The position numbers were made by a program, and so were the translations under genes. Positions 13,501 to 26,087 of a stretch of DNA of 64,000 bases are shown here, in pieces; the first letter of the stretch is position 1, and every line of letters starts with the position of its first letter. The stretch is from the NCBI GenBank assembly GCA_026261815.1, contig JAMPIT010000437.1, forward strand, positions 5,654,001-5,718,000, given 5' to 3'. This DNA is from Monarcha castaneiventris obscurior (taxonomy: Eukaryota > Chordata > Aves > Passeriformes > Monarchidae). Below the pieces are notes generated by a model that made no database searches, was not told where the DNA came from, and was given only the letters and a program-made list of their open reading frames with translations.

Positions 13501-16500
13501 GGAGACCTTATGAAAATTAGAAAGACACAACAGTTTCTCTGTCATGCCATGGCTCAAGAACTTGATGGTGATCATAACATTCACTTTTTCTGTTTACTCA
13601 GGGTTCCTGATTTCAGAGCATACAGATGTGGCAATTGGGAATCCGGGGTTGGAGGTTTATAAATCTTATTGAATCTACCTCTAACTTTCAGTCTTCTAGT
13701 AAATAAAGTAGTGAAAGCACAAAGGAAGGAGAACCTTTCAGTATTAACTACTGGATCTGAATGCAAGTCAGAGATCTTGCTATGCATCTTTAATAAAATA
13801 CCAAGAATTAGAGCAGTGATAAAATAGCATTATTTGGATAACATTTTAGTTACTTCAAACATTAATATAATAAGTAATATTATCTATAAACAAATATATG
13901 AAAATGTGTTACATAAATATTATTTGAAAAGTAATAAAATGGAGTTTTCTTAGGTTTGAGGGTATTAACTTCAAATTATTGAAATGTAGCAGGTTGTAAA
14001 GTTGATACTTTTCTTTCTTCATCAAGATGTAAAGACAGAAAAATATCATTCGTACAGTCGTTTTGCTTTCAGGTTCTGTGTCCAGACTTGAGATTGAGAA
14101 AGTCCTCTTTTCAGGGGTTGAAAAATGTTGCGTGAAAATTATGGTTTCCTTTAAATTCTTCTTTTCATCATCCAGTGTAATGGGTGCATGCTATTGCCGA
14201 CATGGGATTGTGCAGAAATTGAAAAGATAAATTTGGATGGAAGGTTTTTCTGAAATACTTTCCTTCATTGAGAGAGTGGGAGAAATCTGTGGTAGTTATC
14301 AAAATTTACTGCAATCATGCTTCTGTGTTTTATGTGTCTCAAAAGAAGAAAAGTAAATGAAAGGAGTCAAAAAGGATTTTTAAAACTGTTGAAAATCTTT
14401 GCTCTCAGTGATGCCTTGGCTATTGTTTTAATTTGCTTTAGTTCTATGGTAGATCGTAACAGTGGGTGAGTAATTTACAAGAGCAACAAAGCCATCCTAT
14501 TACTTCTTGGAAATAACAGAAAGGAGCTTTTATATTTAGACAAAGACAGTTTAATTGCAGTAAGCTCTCCTGCGAAATAGTAAAAAAAAAGTCAATCCAA
14601 GAAAAAAATGTTATTTCTGTGGTCTTAAAGTGGAACATAGCTCTGTGTTCTTTACCTGCAGCTGGATGTGCAAATTGTACTTTTAATGAAGATGCTTTGA
14701 ATGCTGATCCTAATAGCAGGAAATATAGGGGAGAAGCTTACACTTGCCTGATCTTCTTGATTTGTGAACTGTCTGCTTTTACAAAGGCTGGGATGGCTGC
14801 ACAGCTGGCTTGGGTTCATATTTTAGGCCACTGAAGGTGTTTTCTTGGCAGGGATGAGGCTGCCAGAAATCATATCTGTTGTTGTACTCCCTCAAGGGTT
14901 TTCACATCACACACCACCTGCCTGACCACATGGACGTGCCTGCTCAGAGCAGCCTGGCTGGGCCAAGAGCAGATCAGGGGAGACAGTAAGAAAGAGATAC
15001 CTGGTGCTGATGTATTTGAAAAGTGACTGTCACCAGCTGGAGCCCTTCTGATCCTGGGAATGTGCATTCCTGGAAAGCAACTGAATGGGATCCTGGCTGC
15101 TGCCAATAATTACCAACTGCTTTTAAACTTTGCCCTAAACCTTCTCCTCGAATGCACTCTGTGTGTGTGCAGTATTTAACTGGCAGGGTGGAGTGTCTGG
15201 CTGAAATATTAAATGGCTTGAGATGCCAATGCAGAAAGCTTAAAAAAAAAATAAAAAGAGGAAAAAATCTTATTTGGTTGCTCTGGTACTCCCTAGTATT
15301 CACTCCTGCATCACTGTGACTGACAGGTCTTGATCTGGGCCATGGGTTGCTCTCCTTTCTTCAAGGGCAGAGAAAGGAGAGAAGTTCACTGCAGGGGTGT
15401 GTGAACTGTGACCATATTTTGATGAGGTGTAGGATTTACTAGAGGGGAAATCTTCAAAGTCCTGGGACAGCAAATGGTGACATTAGTTTCAGTTGGTACC
15501 TGTTCTGTGTCCAACGCTGTGCACAGTGTTTTGGACTAGGACAGGCTCCCTGCAGGAGGCAGAGCTCTGCATCTGACAGTGGGCACTTTGCACTTGGGAG
15601 GCTTGGATCTTGAAAATGCTGTCATTTCCTGGCAATTCAGGGACCTGTTTGGGAGTTTACCTCTCTAAAGAGTCGAGAATAAAAGCCTGTAACTCTGCTG
15701 CTTGACTCTAGTCCCTTATCTTTGGGACTAGATCCTCTTGTACTGCACAACCTGACCGTGCATGCAGACCCTTCTCATGCTGCAGCAACTCCAAGGTTAC
15801 ACACAGTGATGTCTTTCACATCTGTGGATACCTTGATCTCTCCTCTGCAGTGGTAGGTTTGAAAGACCACTGTAACCCCTCTTTCTATTTGTCAGCCTTT
15901 CAAGGAAACACTTTTGGTTTCCCCACATAACTTGTGAGATGCCTTAGGTTTCTGCATCAACACTGCACTATAAGACAGCGGGTGTAAATAAGATGGTGAG
16001 AATAGGAGCAGTTTCTGTAGTGTGTCCTTAAGAACCAGCAGAACTACTGACACCTCAAGTACCATTAATTCTTGATTGGGGCATGCCGGGCTTGTCGGAG
16101 GAGCCATCTGCCACCTCATTCTGTGTGTATTTATTTATTTATTAGTAACGGGAATCCCGACGCCTCACATGGAAGAACTGTAAGGGGAACGATGTTTTTT
16201 ATGCAGCTTCCTGCAGAAGATCTTACTGAGAAGGATGGTTTAGCTTTTCTTGTTGATTATTTCTCCTGATACTCTGCATCATGATGAGTTCCTTTTTATA
16301 TTGTGTTCACTGACTGGTTTCTGACTAATATGTCTTGATATTTGCTACACGAAGTGACATACAAAGAAGCTGTCATCACCAGCTGTGCAGAAGACATCTG
16401 AGAAAACCAACACTAAGAAGGAAATGAAAATGTCTTTTCTGCCCTGCTGAATTTGACTTTTGGTAGTGTTTTCTTGCCATCTTTCTCACTTGGCTCAACA

Positions 16501-16820
16501 TGCTTGGCTACTCCGAAAGAGAAACATTTTGCTGGCTGCCTCTTGCATGATCTCCAAGTGCACAGGCCAATGCCCAGTTTCCTGCAATGCAGAAATAAGT
16601 CAGCTGATTGCATTTGTCATGCCTTTCTGAAACCTGTAATCTTCAGGCTCTCCTCAAATTTAAGGCATATCAGGATAGGTTACTTCTGTGTGTCTAAATG
16701 GTTTAGATTGAAAAATAAATGTTCATGCCCTATCACGAATAATTTACTGTTCTCTTAAGAGGGGAGAATAGGAAGTAAGCTATTACCATAAAAGATTTTA
16801 CTGCAATTTTCTTTTGCATA
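7581..16820. other. Unique non-coding DNA, no gene seen
   Basis: Unique sequence with no transposon that I recognise. Small features are A tracts at 9315-9328 and 9331-9337, a short AAT run at 10581-10601, an AT hairpin at 12800-12825 and a very AT-rich segment at 13790-13945. The part from 10780 to 11260 is less AT-rich and ends at a strong donor-like AGG|GTAAGT at about 11254, but no continuous frame reaches it and no acceptor defines its other end. Open frames here are short and overlap in several frames. Confidence 0.6.
13790..13945. other. Very AT-rich segment
   Basis: About 150 bases made mostly of A and T, with many ATTA, TAAT and AATAT words and no simple tandem period. Such stretches are common in avian introns and can act as matrix-attachment regions or simply be decayed simple sequence. 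Nothing in it indicates a gene. Confidence 0.5.
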
Positions 16821-16829
16821 AGCTTAAAT

Positions 16830-16960
16830 TCTGTGTAGAGAGGTTGTCAATTAGTGTGCAGATTTTTTTAATTGGCTATAATAAAAAGCTAATTGGTGTT
16901 TTGCTTAAAGAGTGAATTAAGAAAGTGTTGCTATAGAAACTTTACATGTGTATAGTGCTG
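16830..16960. promoter_or_regulatory. Possible enhancer-like element with homeodomain cores
   Basis: Three TAATT-type homeodomain cores fall within 50 bases: CAATTAG at 16848-16854, TTAATTGG at 16868-16875 and CTAATTGG at 16889-16896. The block lacks homopolymer decay apart from one T run and has the texture of vertebrate conserved non-coding elements. Homeodomain binding to TAATT cores is established; that this block is conserved or active is inference. AT-rich DNA produces such cores by chance. Confidence 0.2.
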
Positions 16961-18534
16961 CTCTACATAACAGTGGATATAATAGTCTAATGACCTTTCT
17001 GAGCCAGCTGTAAAGTCAAAGAAAATGTGTTAAATTCAGGCTGGCTGCAGAGATCATTAAGGAGTTTGTGACTTCACCCATTTCATTGCCAGAAAGTGTT
17101 TCTGGCATTGTCTCATAGAATGTTTCTCTTGACTCATGTCAAACCATATAACAAATGCTGGTCTCAAAAGACCTGAACTTTTGTAAAATCCGAGTGCTCC
17201 AATTGTGAATGTGTAAACCGATCTGTAATCTGTCAAGCATAAAATGTACTACTGGGAAAAATTCATTTTCATAATCTGAGAAAATGTGATGATGGATTGA
17301 AAGTGGCAACATCTAATCCATGAGCTGTTGTATCCTTGTATCCCTTCCTCCTCCCCTGCCTTCTGTACCCACTGAATTCTGAGCTCCTGTGGAACACAGG
17401 AATTTTAAGTGAAATGGGATTTCTGCTCTAATTTGCAATATTCTCTCCCAGCAAAAAATACTTACCTTCTCAAATATAAACTTTGCTGAGGAGTGAATAA
17501 TTTCTTCAGGATTTGTAAACAGGAATCTTTTTCCTTGGGCTAATGCTTCCCTACTGAAATTACTTCAGAGTCATTATCTGTATCTTTGCTAGCTGCATAA
17601 AAGTTATATATAGGCAGCATGGACAAAAATTTCAAAGCATATGGTGAACATAGTCATTCCTGCCAAGGAAGGTGGTCACTAATGAAATAAATGGCTCTAG
17701 CTGGTAAAACTGAAACATGACCTTTTGTTTTCAGGTCCCTGATCCTGAATCGTGTTGTTACTATGTCAATAGACAAATTATTTCTCCCCTTTGTAACTGT
17801 GTATGTAGAAGGTGTAGGGGTCTGAGAGCCTGCAGTTATTATTCATGGTGGCAGAAAAAGACTTAAAATGTTCTGCATGTCGAAATGTGAGAGGCAGGAA
17901 AAAACTATAATCTGTTGACATTTTGTGGAATCGTTCACTGTGGGTTTTTCCACTGGTTTTCAATTAAACAAACAGAAAAACCCCCATTCCGTGTCTGCTA
18001 AATTTGCCCAGCACTTGTTCTTCAAACTGGTAAAACACAGCCACGTTTGAGTGATTAGTGTATGATCTGATCTTTTTTTTTCCCCCCTCCCTTCTTTTCC
18101 TCTCAGTAAATGCTTAAAAAAAAAAAAATCAGCCTTCTAAGTGGGTGAATTTAGGAGAATCTCTCAGAATTCTGTGGAATTATACAGACAGCTTCTTTCT
18201 GCACCTCTGGGTCAGGACTGAGTAGTGTCATAATTTAGCAGCTATTCTTCCCTTGATACACATATGTAAGCCCTATTAGTGTTAATGCCTTTTTGAAATG
18301 CTTCCCTCATATATTCAATATCTACTACTGTGTCCAAACTCTGAAGTCTTACGAGTTGCATGGCATGCGACTGTCTCTAGAGCTTAATAGAAAGTTGGAT
18401 TTAATCTCATAGTTCATCTTTTGAGCAGTAAAACTGTAAGAAAGATAAAATGTTTGAACGTGAAGCTTTTATCTGGGACCTGTGAGCAAATAACTTTTTT
18501 TTCTGGTCCAGGGAAAGGACTGGGTTTTTTTTGT

Positions 18535-18535
<1 letters not shown>
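16961..18535. other. Unique non-coding DNA with splice-like sites
   Basis: No gene or transposon recognised. On the minus strand there is a near-perfect donor (GAGAAG|GTAAGTAT, at 17458-17468 in plus coordinates), but every frame leading to it over the nearest plausible exon contains a stop. On the plus strand a strong pyrimidine tract ends in CTCTCAG at 18106 and is followed within 15 bases by stops in all frames and an A run. Either could serve a non-coding transcript; both may be chance. Confidence 0.5.

Positions 18536-18607
<72 letters not shown>
18536..18607. repeat. Uninterrupted poly-T run of 72 bases
   Basis: Seventy-two consecutive T, preceded by further T-rich sequence from 18525 (TTTTTTTTGTG) and followed by G, TTA and seven more T. 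It is by far the longest homopolymer in the window; the next longest is 19. It could be a slippage-expanded tract, or the poly(A) tail of a minus-strand retrocopy whose body would lie to the right. No recognisable gene body is seen there. The true length is uncertain because sequencing and assembly handle such tracts poorly. Confidence 0.95.
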
Positions 18608-18608
<1 letters not shown>

Positions 18609-19112
18609 TTATTTTTTTCAGCTTCCTTTTATCTTGCCCAGTAAGACCATGAATGTAATATGTGCTTACAGCAGCTGTACAGTGTAGAGACGTTGTTTTG
18701 CAGAAGAGTAGTACAATATTGTATTTATGATTGTCAAGGAAATGTGATTTTTGGAACTCAGTAGATCCATCCTTCAGTTTAAATTTTTGCTGCTTTGCTG
18801 CAGTTCATTTTCAACTGTCTTTGCGTACAGGGGCTGGGTTTTTGAAGGGCAAAACATGAATTGTTTTTTAGGACTGGTATTCTTCTCTCAGTTTTACTTG
18901 ACTGTACAAAGCTCTGAGCATCCCAGTCTAACATTGCTATTCCTGCTTTAACTGTACTGCCAGTAAAATTTATATTAAATCCAAGTGTCCGGAAGATGGA
19001 ACTTCTGCTAGCTCAGTGTGTTACTTGTTTATTTGGATTAGTGCTGGTTGTGGTCCAACAAAATGGAGTAATGGAAGAGCTGGGTGGGTTCTGCATTTTG
19101 GACATTGAAAAG
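18608..19112. other. Unique non-coding DNA right of the poly-T run
   Basis: Unique sequence between the T run and a CR1 copy. If the T run were a minus-strand poly(A) tail, the retrocopied body would begin here. I see no complement of AATAAA close to the tract and no long minus-strand frame, so there is no support for a retrogene. Short plus-strand frames have no recognisable content. Confidence 0.5.
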
Positions 19113-19215
19113 AAATCACAGAATCAATGAGGTTAGAAAAGACCTCTGAGGTCCAACACCACCGTGTCAGCCACACCATGGCACTGAGTGCCACAGTCTT
19201 TCCTTAAACAGTCAT
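19113..19215 (-). mobile_element. CR1 LINE fragment, 3' end, minus strand
   Basis: Begins AATCACAGAATCAATGAGG, the complement of the CR1 3' terminus. It continues through a 'ttagaaaagacctctgaggtccaac' block and the 'catggcactgagtgccacagtctt' block, all recognisable as inverted CR1 3' sequence. About 100 bases remain. It is 5'-truncated and non-coding. Confidence 0.9.
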
Positions 19216-19969
19216 GGTGCATTTCTCTTTTTTTTATTTTTTTTTTTTGGTAATTGCTTCTTTACTTATATGGTTGTGTTTACAGAAAGTTATGACAAAA
19301 CTTGGCTGCTATTGGTCCTTTTCCCCCTTTGTTTTATAATTTATATAGTGCAGGAATGGAAGCTTATTAGTGGAGCAATCTGTGGAATCTTTATAATAAG
19401 CCTTGATTACAACTGAACTTCAGTGATATGCACAGGGACTCTTTAAATATGCACTCAACTACCTTGTTTTGCTCGGGGAAGGAACACACTGACAACTTCT
19501 GAATTTCATTAAAAGAAGGAGGGAGATTTATATGGGTGATAATGAGGTTGCTCCTGCGAAATAGGTGAAAAACCAAAATTATGATAATATCAGTGGTTTT
19601 GGGGTTTTTTTTGTTATAAGAACACTTCCAGTTTACTGATGGGTAACCAAAGCAATTGTTTATTGTCCAGTGTTTTGTAGTATAGCAGAAGTGCCGCCAC
19701 AAATTCCTGGCTGAGGAATCAGCTGGTTTTGTGAAACAGACCTTGCTGGATACAAGGACATTGATTTTAACATTTTAGGCAGTCATTTGGTTTCTTTAAG
19801 CAAGAAAAATATATCCTAAGTACCATCATGCTTCAAAATATGTTCTACTTTGCTGCTGTGTCAGGAAAATGCATCTTCTATTTATATTTACAGTTTGCAT
19901 CATTGCAAATGGTCAGTTTTCTGTTTCCATGAGTAGTATTATAAAATGTGATGTGTTCCTCTTTTGCAG
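19216..19969. other. Unique non-coding DNA left of an exon-like segment
   Basis: Unique sequence with interrupted T runs at 19229-19249. The minus strand is open for 103 codons at 19391-19702, but the translation has no recognisable domain and no supporting splice or promoter context, so I do not call a gene. The last 20 bases form the pyrimidine tract of the exon-like segment that follows. Confidence 0.5.
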
Positions 19970-20048
19970 GGAATTAGTGTAGAGGCCAGATTGAAAATAT
20001 GCCTTTGTGACAAAGTCTCTACAAAGCTGATCCCATCTTGGCTTTAAG
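19970..20048 (+). other. Candidate 79-base exon
   Basis: Both ends match splice sites. An acceptor tract with TTCCTCTTTTGCAG ends at 19969, and the donor AAG|GTAAAT begins at 20049. In the frame starting at the first base it is open for 25 codons and ends with TAA three bases before the donor. The peptide begins GISVEARLKICLCDKVSTKL. The other two frames stop at once. A stop so near a donor suggests an alternative last-coding exon, a poison exon or a non-coding RNA exon. I recognise no protein. The pairing of two good sites at normal exon spacing makes this one of the better candidates here, but it remains unproven. Confidence 0.25.
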
Positions 20049-23000
20049 GTAAATGAAAAAAAAAAAACCTATCAAACACCTCTTCTAACTTTTCTTCTCA
20101 TCATGGTTGTTATTCAGCTTGGAAGAAATGTGAGCATATCACATGCTCAGAATAAAGAAAGTATTTTAAGGAGTTTAGTTGCAAAACTTAAATTTGAGTC
20201 AAAATAAAGTGTTAGCATAAGCCAATAATTTGGGTTTGGCTTCAGTAATTAAAAGAAATAACAGGCAGTGGCATGAATGCTTGTGTGTCTTACATACTGC
20301 CTTGGCAACCGTCTGGTTTTGTCTGAAAACTGAATATGCATATGAAGGAGAGATCATTCTAATTGAATGGAAAATATGAAATTAAAAAGGCAACAAAGTA
20401 TAAATAATTGAAAATCAGGTTGCAACTCTGAGCTTCTGTATGTTGGGAGCTTGGTTGCAAACAGAATTGGTAGAATGGGAATTCACATTTTTCTTCCTCT
20501 TAATTTTACTTTCATGGTACCATACTCCTGGTGTAGGGAGCAAGGCAGTGAAAATGATGAAGGTGTAATTAAATATCTGTAGGAAAGTAAGAGCCAAACC
20601 AGAGACTAATTTTCAGCACTCTACAGCTTTCATTATATATGTATATGCTTTGATTTCTCATGTATATGGAAAATGTATCCTCTAACTGCATATTTTTAGT
20701 CTTTCTCCTCCAGAATTATTTAACTTGCTGTGTTCCATAGTAGGATGTGGCAAGCTTGTTTTGTTTGTGAAATCATTGCAGAAAAGAATTATTTTGAAAA
20801 CTTTGTGAACAGTTAGCTACCTGTGAGTACAGCTAAGTATTCTTAATCTCAGCTAAATGTTCTTTATAATGGTTTTACCTCATTGGAATGTTTAGCATGT
20901 CTTGTTCATTCATTGAAATCACTCAGAATGGGTAATTTTTAGTGTTTGAAATTTTCGATTCTTCATACCCTGCTGTGTCTGTGGATGAAGGCACCACTGA
21001 GGTTGCTGTACTCAAAAAGCTTTATTTTCCCCAAATTTAACCAATGCAAGTAGACATAAAAGAAGCTACCTACTACTTCATATCCCAGTATTAGGGTTGT
21101 GATACTGGCATGTGCCCTAGACCCAGGTTCCAGGAGCACAATAAATTGGAAATATTCACTGTCAAAGTATGTTCAGTTGTAAATTTGGCTCAGGATTTGC
21201 CTGTAAGTTTCAGGTACTTCTAGAGCCGAATCAGATTCAATAATTGTTGGTTATTTGATGGCAGCATTAAGGTGATACACAAGTGGACTTCAGCTGAAAG
21301 AGCTGTGTCCTCTCCTCTGTCCTCAGCGTGGCCCTGCCACTTGCCCTGTGCCACTGGGGACACTTGGGCTGCCGTGTGAGGAGCTGGATGAGAGCTGCTC
21401 TGGCTGAGGGCTCAACCTGGGGCTGGGAGGGGAGAAATCTTCACCTTCATTTGCACTGCCCAGCTCTGTTCAGGCTGCAGGACTGCCCTGCTAGTGCCTG
21501 CAAGTGGAATGGAACCTGTGGCTTGAGGATGACAGAGAGACAACTGCTTCAGAGGTGGGGTGTGTTTACGTTGATAGTAAGAACTGGATCAGTACTTCCA
21601 GTGGTTGAAGTACTGCTTTGTTTCCCTGGGATAATTTAATGGTAACAGATTTCTGCTTCTGAGATCAATTGGTTTTTATTTACCTTGGCTTGGTTTAGAA
21701 CAGCACTTCCTCATATTGAATGCCATTCTTTTGGATTTAAAAAAACGGTCATCTGTTGCTTTTTTTTTTACAAATTCAAAGGACACTTTAGTACTGCCTG
21801 ATAATATTAGAAGATGTCCATTAATGCCAACTTTTAACAGAACCCTCTTCCTAACACAACCATACCTTGCAGTCATGCTGTACCTTTCAGTACGAAGCAA
21901 TTACCTGAGTTGTGTGAATTGGCTAAAATCTATCAGCTGTTAAAACTCAGAATGTTGCTTCTGCTTGGAAAGAAAGTCATGTTGTTAAACTTCCCCCTCC
22001 CTTTCATCCATCTCTGAGAGTGGGAGCCTGTGTGAGGGAGAAAAGAAAAGGAGCCTGATGGTGCTTAATGGCTGATGAATACAGTCAAGGATACAGGAAT
22101 GGTTGCCTGGCAACCTGGGAGGATGGGCTGAGGTCCCTTGTCACTACATAGGAGTTGACACTGGCTCATCTCCTGAGCTCATGAAGACTGACTTCTGAGG
22201 GTTTGCAAGCTTTATCCTCAATATGTATCGTGGCTGGGTTAGATTTGTACCTTACATGTTGTGTCTGTGTGTATTTCATACTTCTAAAAAGAAACACAAG
22301 AAGGACAGAAGCAAATCAAGCATTTTACTTGAAGGAAGAAAATGTGTGTTTCCTGTCCCATGCAGTTATTGTGCTTTCGAGATGAGAGCTGTGTTTAGGG
22401 AGAGATTTGCCTAAAATTGAGAGCTCTTAGGCCTAATTCCAGGTAAAGTTCTGTTTTTGGAGTCCGAGAGCCCTCTGAAAATTATCATTAGTTCTGGAAG
22501 ATGATGAGCTGGGGTTTGTGTTATAATTGCAGCCTGGAGAAGAAGCCTTTTTGTAGTTAAACACAGCTCTGAAGTGACACATCTGCTTTGTTTCCCTTCT
22601 TGCACAGAAATAATGTCAGGCCGTGAACACACTGAGGACTGTGACAGACTTGACCTTGTACAAATTGTTCTGAAACAATTCAAATGGGTTTTGAACACGG
22701 GTGTCAGCATGAGGGGTGGATCTCTGTGCTGCAGTAGAGTTGTACATAGGTGGTGCTTCCTTAGGGAGGTGGTGTTAATTTGGTGTTCCCTAGAAGACTT
22801 TTTAGGGAAAGTACATGGATATTACCACGCAAAGGTTGTTGTCATCAAGTGAATATTGATCCAGTAACTATTTTTCTTTTCTGTGGAGATAATTATTAAG
22901 GAAAAAGATGTGCAACAGGCTTGCAGAGGCTGTGCAATCTGGTGTGTTTTGGACATAGCCGGAGACAGTAATTTTCTTTGCCCTTTTGGTTCTCAGAACC

Positions 23001-26000
23001 AACTTTGGTGCCTAATGATGTGCTTTGATGCCAAAGTTGTAGGAAACTGGTTGGGTTCTTGTTTTGAACTGTTGGATAAAAGATCTTCCTGCCAATTTTG
23101 TGCCTGTTTCTTACACCAGGAAAAAGTGAGGTTAAAGTGTGTATATATCTACAATTGTATCATCTTGGGGATTCTTAAACAAAAAAGTCAAATACCTCCC
23201 TCTTACTGGTAAGAGCAATTGCCATTTGCCAAATGCTTGCTTCCCTTTTGGATTGTTGAATTCAAGCTTTTTGTTAATGGTGGTTGTTGTTAAGGCTGAA
23301 ACTTTAGAGCATTTTGGCATATTCTGAAACCTGACCAGCTGTCAAAATACAGTGTGTTTGCATGGTAATGTATTGATGGAATTTGCAAAGAAATCCATTA
23401 AATTTACTGCAGGCTTTGTAATTATCAGACTTGGAATAAAAATCAGATTTTTATCAGTGTTTTAATCTAATTTTTTTTTCTGCACAGTCTGTTCTCTCTC
23501 TCTCTGTCCCCGTGCAAACACACAGGGGCCAGACAGCAGCAGCCAGCTGTGTGAAACTAGTTCCTTGTACCCGGAGATCCTCAGGAAAGCAGGTGAAAGG
23601 CTTGAAATGTTTAAATTTGGACAGCCAAAGCCTTGAGGCCATTGTCATTAACAAAATGGTCTTTTTTCTTCCTCCTCTTGTAAGCTGTAGCTTCTGACTT
23701 ACTATTTATCTTTTTAATGGTTTATACTTATATTACAAGCCCTGAGCTTGCTACAGGGTATTGAGAAATGTTTTGTAGCTTATGATGATTCATGGGAAAG
23801 TTTGGATAAACTGCTTTGGACTGTATTTTGTGGCAACTTGTATTCTTTAGGGCAACCTTGGTCTGGGGCAAGATTGCTCTTTCTCATCATCTGCACGTGT
23901 AATTGTCTGTGGATAGAACTGTATTAACTCAAATGTAACCACCAGGACTGAAGGAGCTGCCACTGCACTGGTGTTACAGAAACTTTGGATCCAAGGATTT
24001 GAAGTCGTGCTTTAATCTGCTGTATCTGTGAAGGAGAAGATTAACATTGTAAGATGAATCTGTGTTCATGTCCAAGGTGTCCAAACTGTTGGCTCCTTAC
24101 TCCCCTATAGCAGATTCTAAGACAGAAAAATAACTTAAAAATACTTAAAATTGAACCAAGACAATAAGTAAGCTTTTTTTTTTTTCCTAATTGTGGGCAG
24201 TCTGTATTATTCTGTCTGTACAGTTCATTTCTGTTGAAAAAAGCCTGACAAACTTCTATAATGTTACCAGAAATGTTCTTTTATTTGCAATCAAATGGAA
24301 TAATTTTAAACTTTAAATCATTGTTGTCCAGCTTTACTAAGGAACACGAGTGGAGTATATTAAATGCTTTCAGTATTCTATTGGAATGCCTGCTGCTGTC
24401 TTAGGAAATGTCAGTATTACTGATCTGTTAAAACACTGGTTACATTGAAACATTGGTTAAGGAAACTTACACTATGATGCTTTAAATCAGCCAGTTTTGA
24501 AACTTTCAACTGACTTTTGCATGGGTTTTGATCTTCTTTTTCTGACTCATATTGTAGTAATTTCTGTTGGGCTGCTGCATTTCCTATGGGACTGAAACAT
24601 AGAAAGTCATGGAAAGATCAAGCCAGAGCAGACAAGAGTTAAAAGATTTTAATTTTTTTGTGTGTACCATGAGCGCTGTGTGAAAGTGAGATTCTGATTC
24701 CTTTTCTTAATTATGGACACAAAATTAACTTCTCATCCTTCATTTTGGCTTCTGTGCTGCTTTGTGTTACATAATATTCCATCCATTTGAGATATGGAGA
24801 GAATTTGTTGATTAAAGCATATGATACAACAGGAAAAAAGGGTCATGGCTGATGCATTTTAGATTTAATTTCCTATGTTGCTTCTGTATTTAAAAAAGCC
24901 ATGTGAAAATATAGTAAGCAATGCAATAACTGCACACAAGCAAATACCAAGCCAACAGCTGTGTTTTCTAAGAGTACAGCACTACAACTGGAATTGGGAA
25001 AAATAAAACTTTATTGTGGATTTGGGGCGAAATGGAGAACAGTGCTAATCTAAAAATAATTTGTCTTTTTTTTCCCCCCCCTCAGTTAGGGAGAATAAGA
25101 TTTTGCTACCTTTACTCTCTCTGGAAAAATAGAGCTCCTTTTGTTTTTTAGCAGTACTGCAAAGCTGATATGCAGAGATGCAAACAACAATGAAGTGTTA
25201 TTCTATGCTAGAAAGGCTTTGTATGGGGAGTTACTTAGGTAAATAATTGATCTAACAACTAGTTTGGAAAAAAGGAGGAATTTATTCAGTCTGGAGCACA
25301 ACTCTGGTGTGGAGATTGTGCTGGGCCAGAACCTCGGTTTGTGTAGTCCCAGTGCCTGCCCATCTGATTTTGCAGAGTAGTTAAAAACAAATGAAATGTG
25401 CTTTACTACATCCTAACGAGCTGTGCTTTATCTGCAGAGGGCTGTAAGCAGGTGTGATGTGCAAGGCTGTCACTGGAGAGGAGGGGATGGGGAGTTGGGC
25501 TGTGCTGAGCTGAACGCGTGTCCTGCACACAGCACCTGGGTCAGGGAGGCTGTGCTCACCTTACAGCCTGCCAGCAGCAAGGAAAGCTGCTTGTTCCCCT
25601 GGGTGTGCTCCTGCAGGGGCTGATCAACGTTGTTTAGGTAGCAGGGAACAGAGATATGGTAGGAAATAGTGGGACTAGTGAAGGGAATGGCTCACCAGAG
25701 CTTCAGGAGACAACCACGCCTGGCACAAGAGGGCAGCAAGTCTGCCGGCTGGAAAAGTAATAAATGGGTGTGGGAATATCAGGTTAGAGGCTTTTCTGGC
25801 CAATATGCACCCTCATTTGCCCATAGGTGGGATCAGAAGTGTTTGTCAGACACCCCAAGCAGACAGGCACCCTGTCTGGCCTGATGGATGATGTGATGAG
25901 GCAGAGTTTGGTTGCTTTGCTCGAGTCTGGAGAGAGCTTGGTGGCATGGATGGATTGCAGCTCATGGCATTGCAGGAGCTGCCTGTCCTGCTGTGCAGGC

Positions 26001-26045
26001 CCACACAGTGAGGCTGTTTGTAGCATGGTATTGCTTCTCTGTAGG

Positions 26046-26087
26046 ATATACATAGATATGTGTCTTTATATATACATAGATATGTGT
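26046..26087. repeat. Two-copy 18-base direct repeat, period 24
   Basis: The 18-base unit ATATACATAGATATGTGT occurs exactly twice, at 26046-26063 and 26070-26087, separated by six bases. It is a recent-looking local duplication in AT-rich DNA, probably from replication slippage, with no gene association. Confidence 0.9.

Noticed and set aside
18421..18687. 88-codon frame with a long Phe run
   Set aside because: The Phe run is the translation of the poly-T tract and does not indicate a protein.
22603..22852. TTCTTGCACAG acceptor-like site leading into a frame open to 22852
   Set aside because: No donor pairs with it and the translation is not recognised; one isolated splice-like site is weak evidence.
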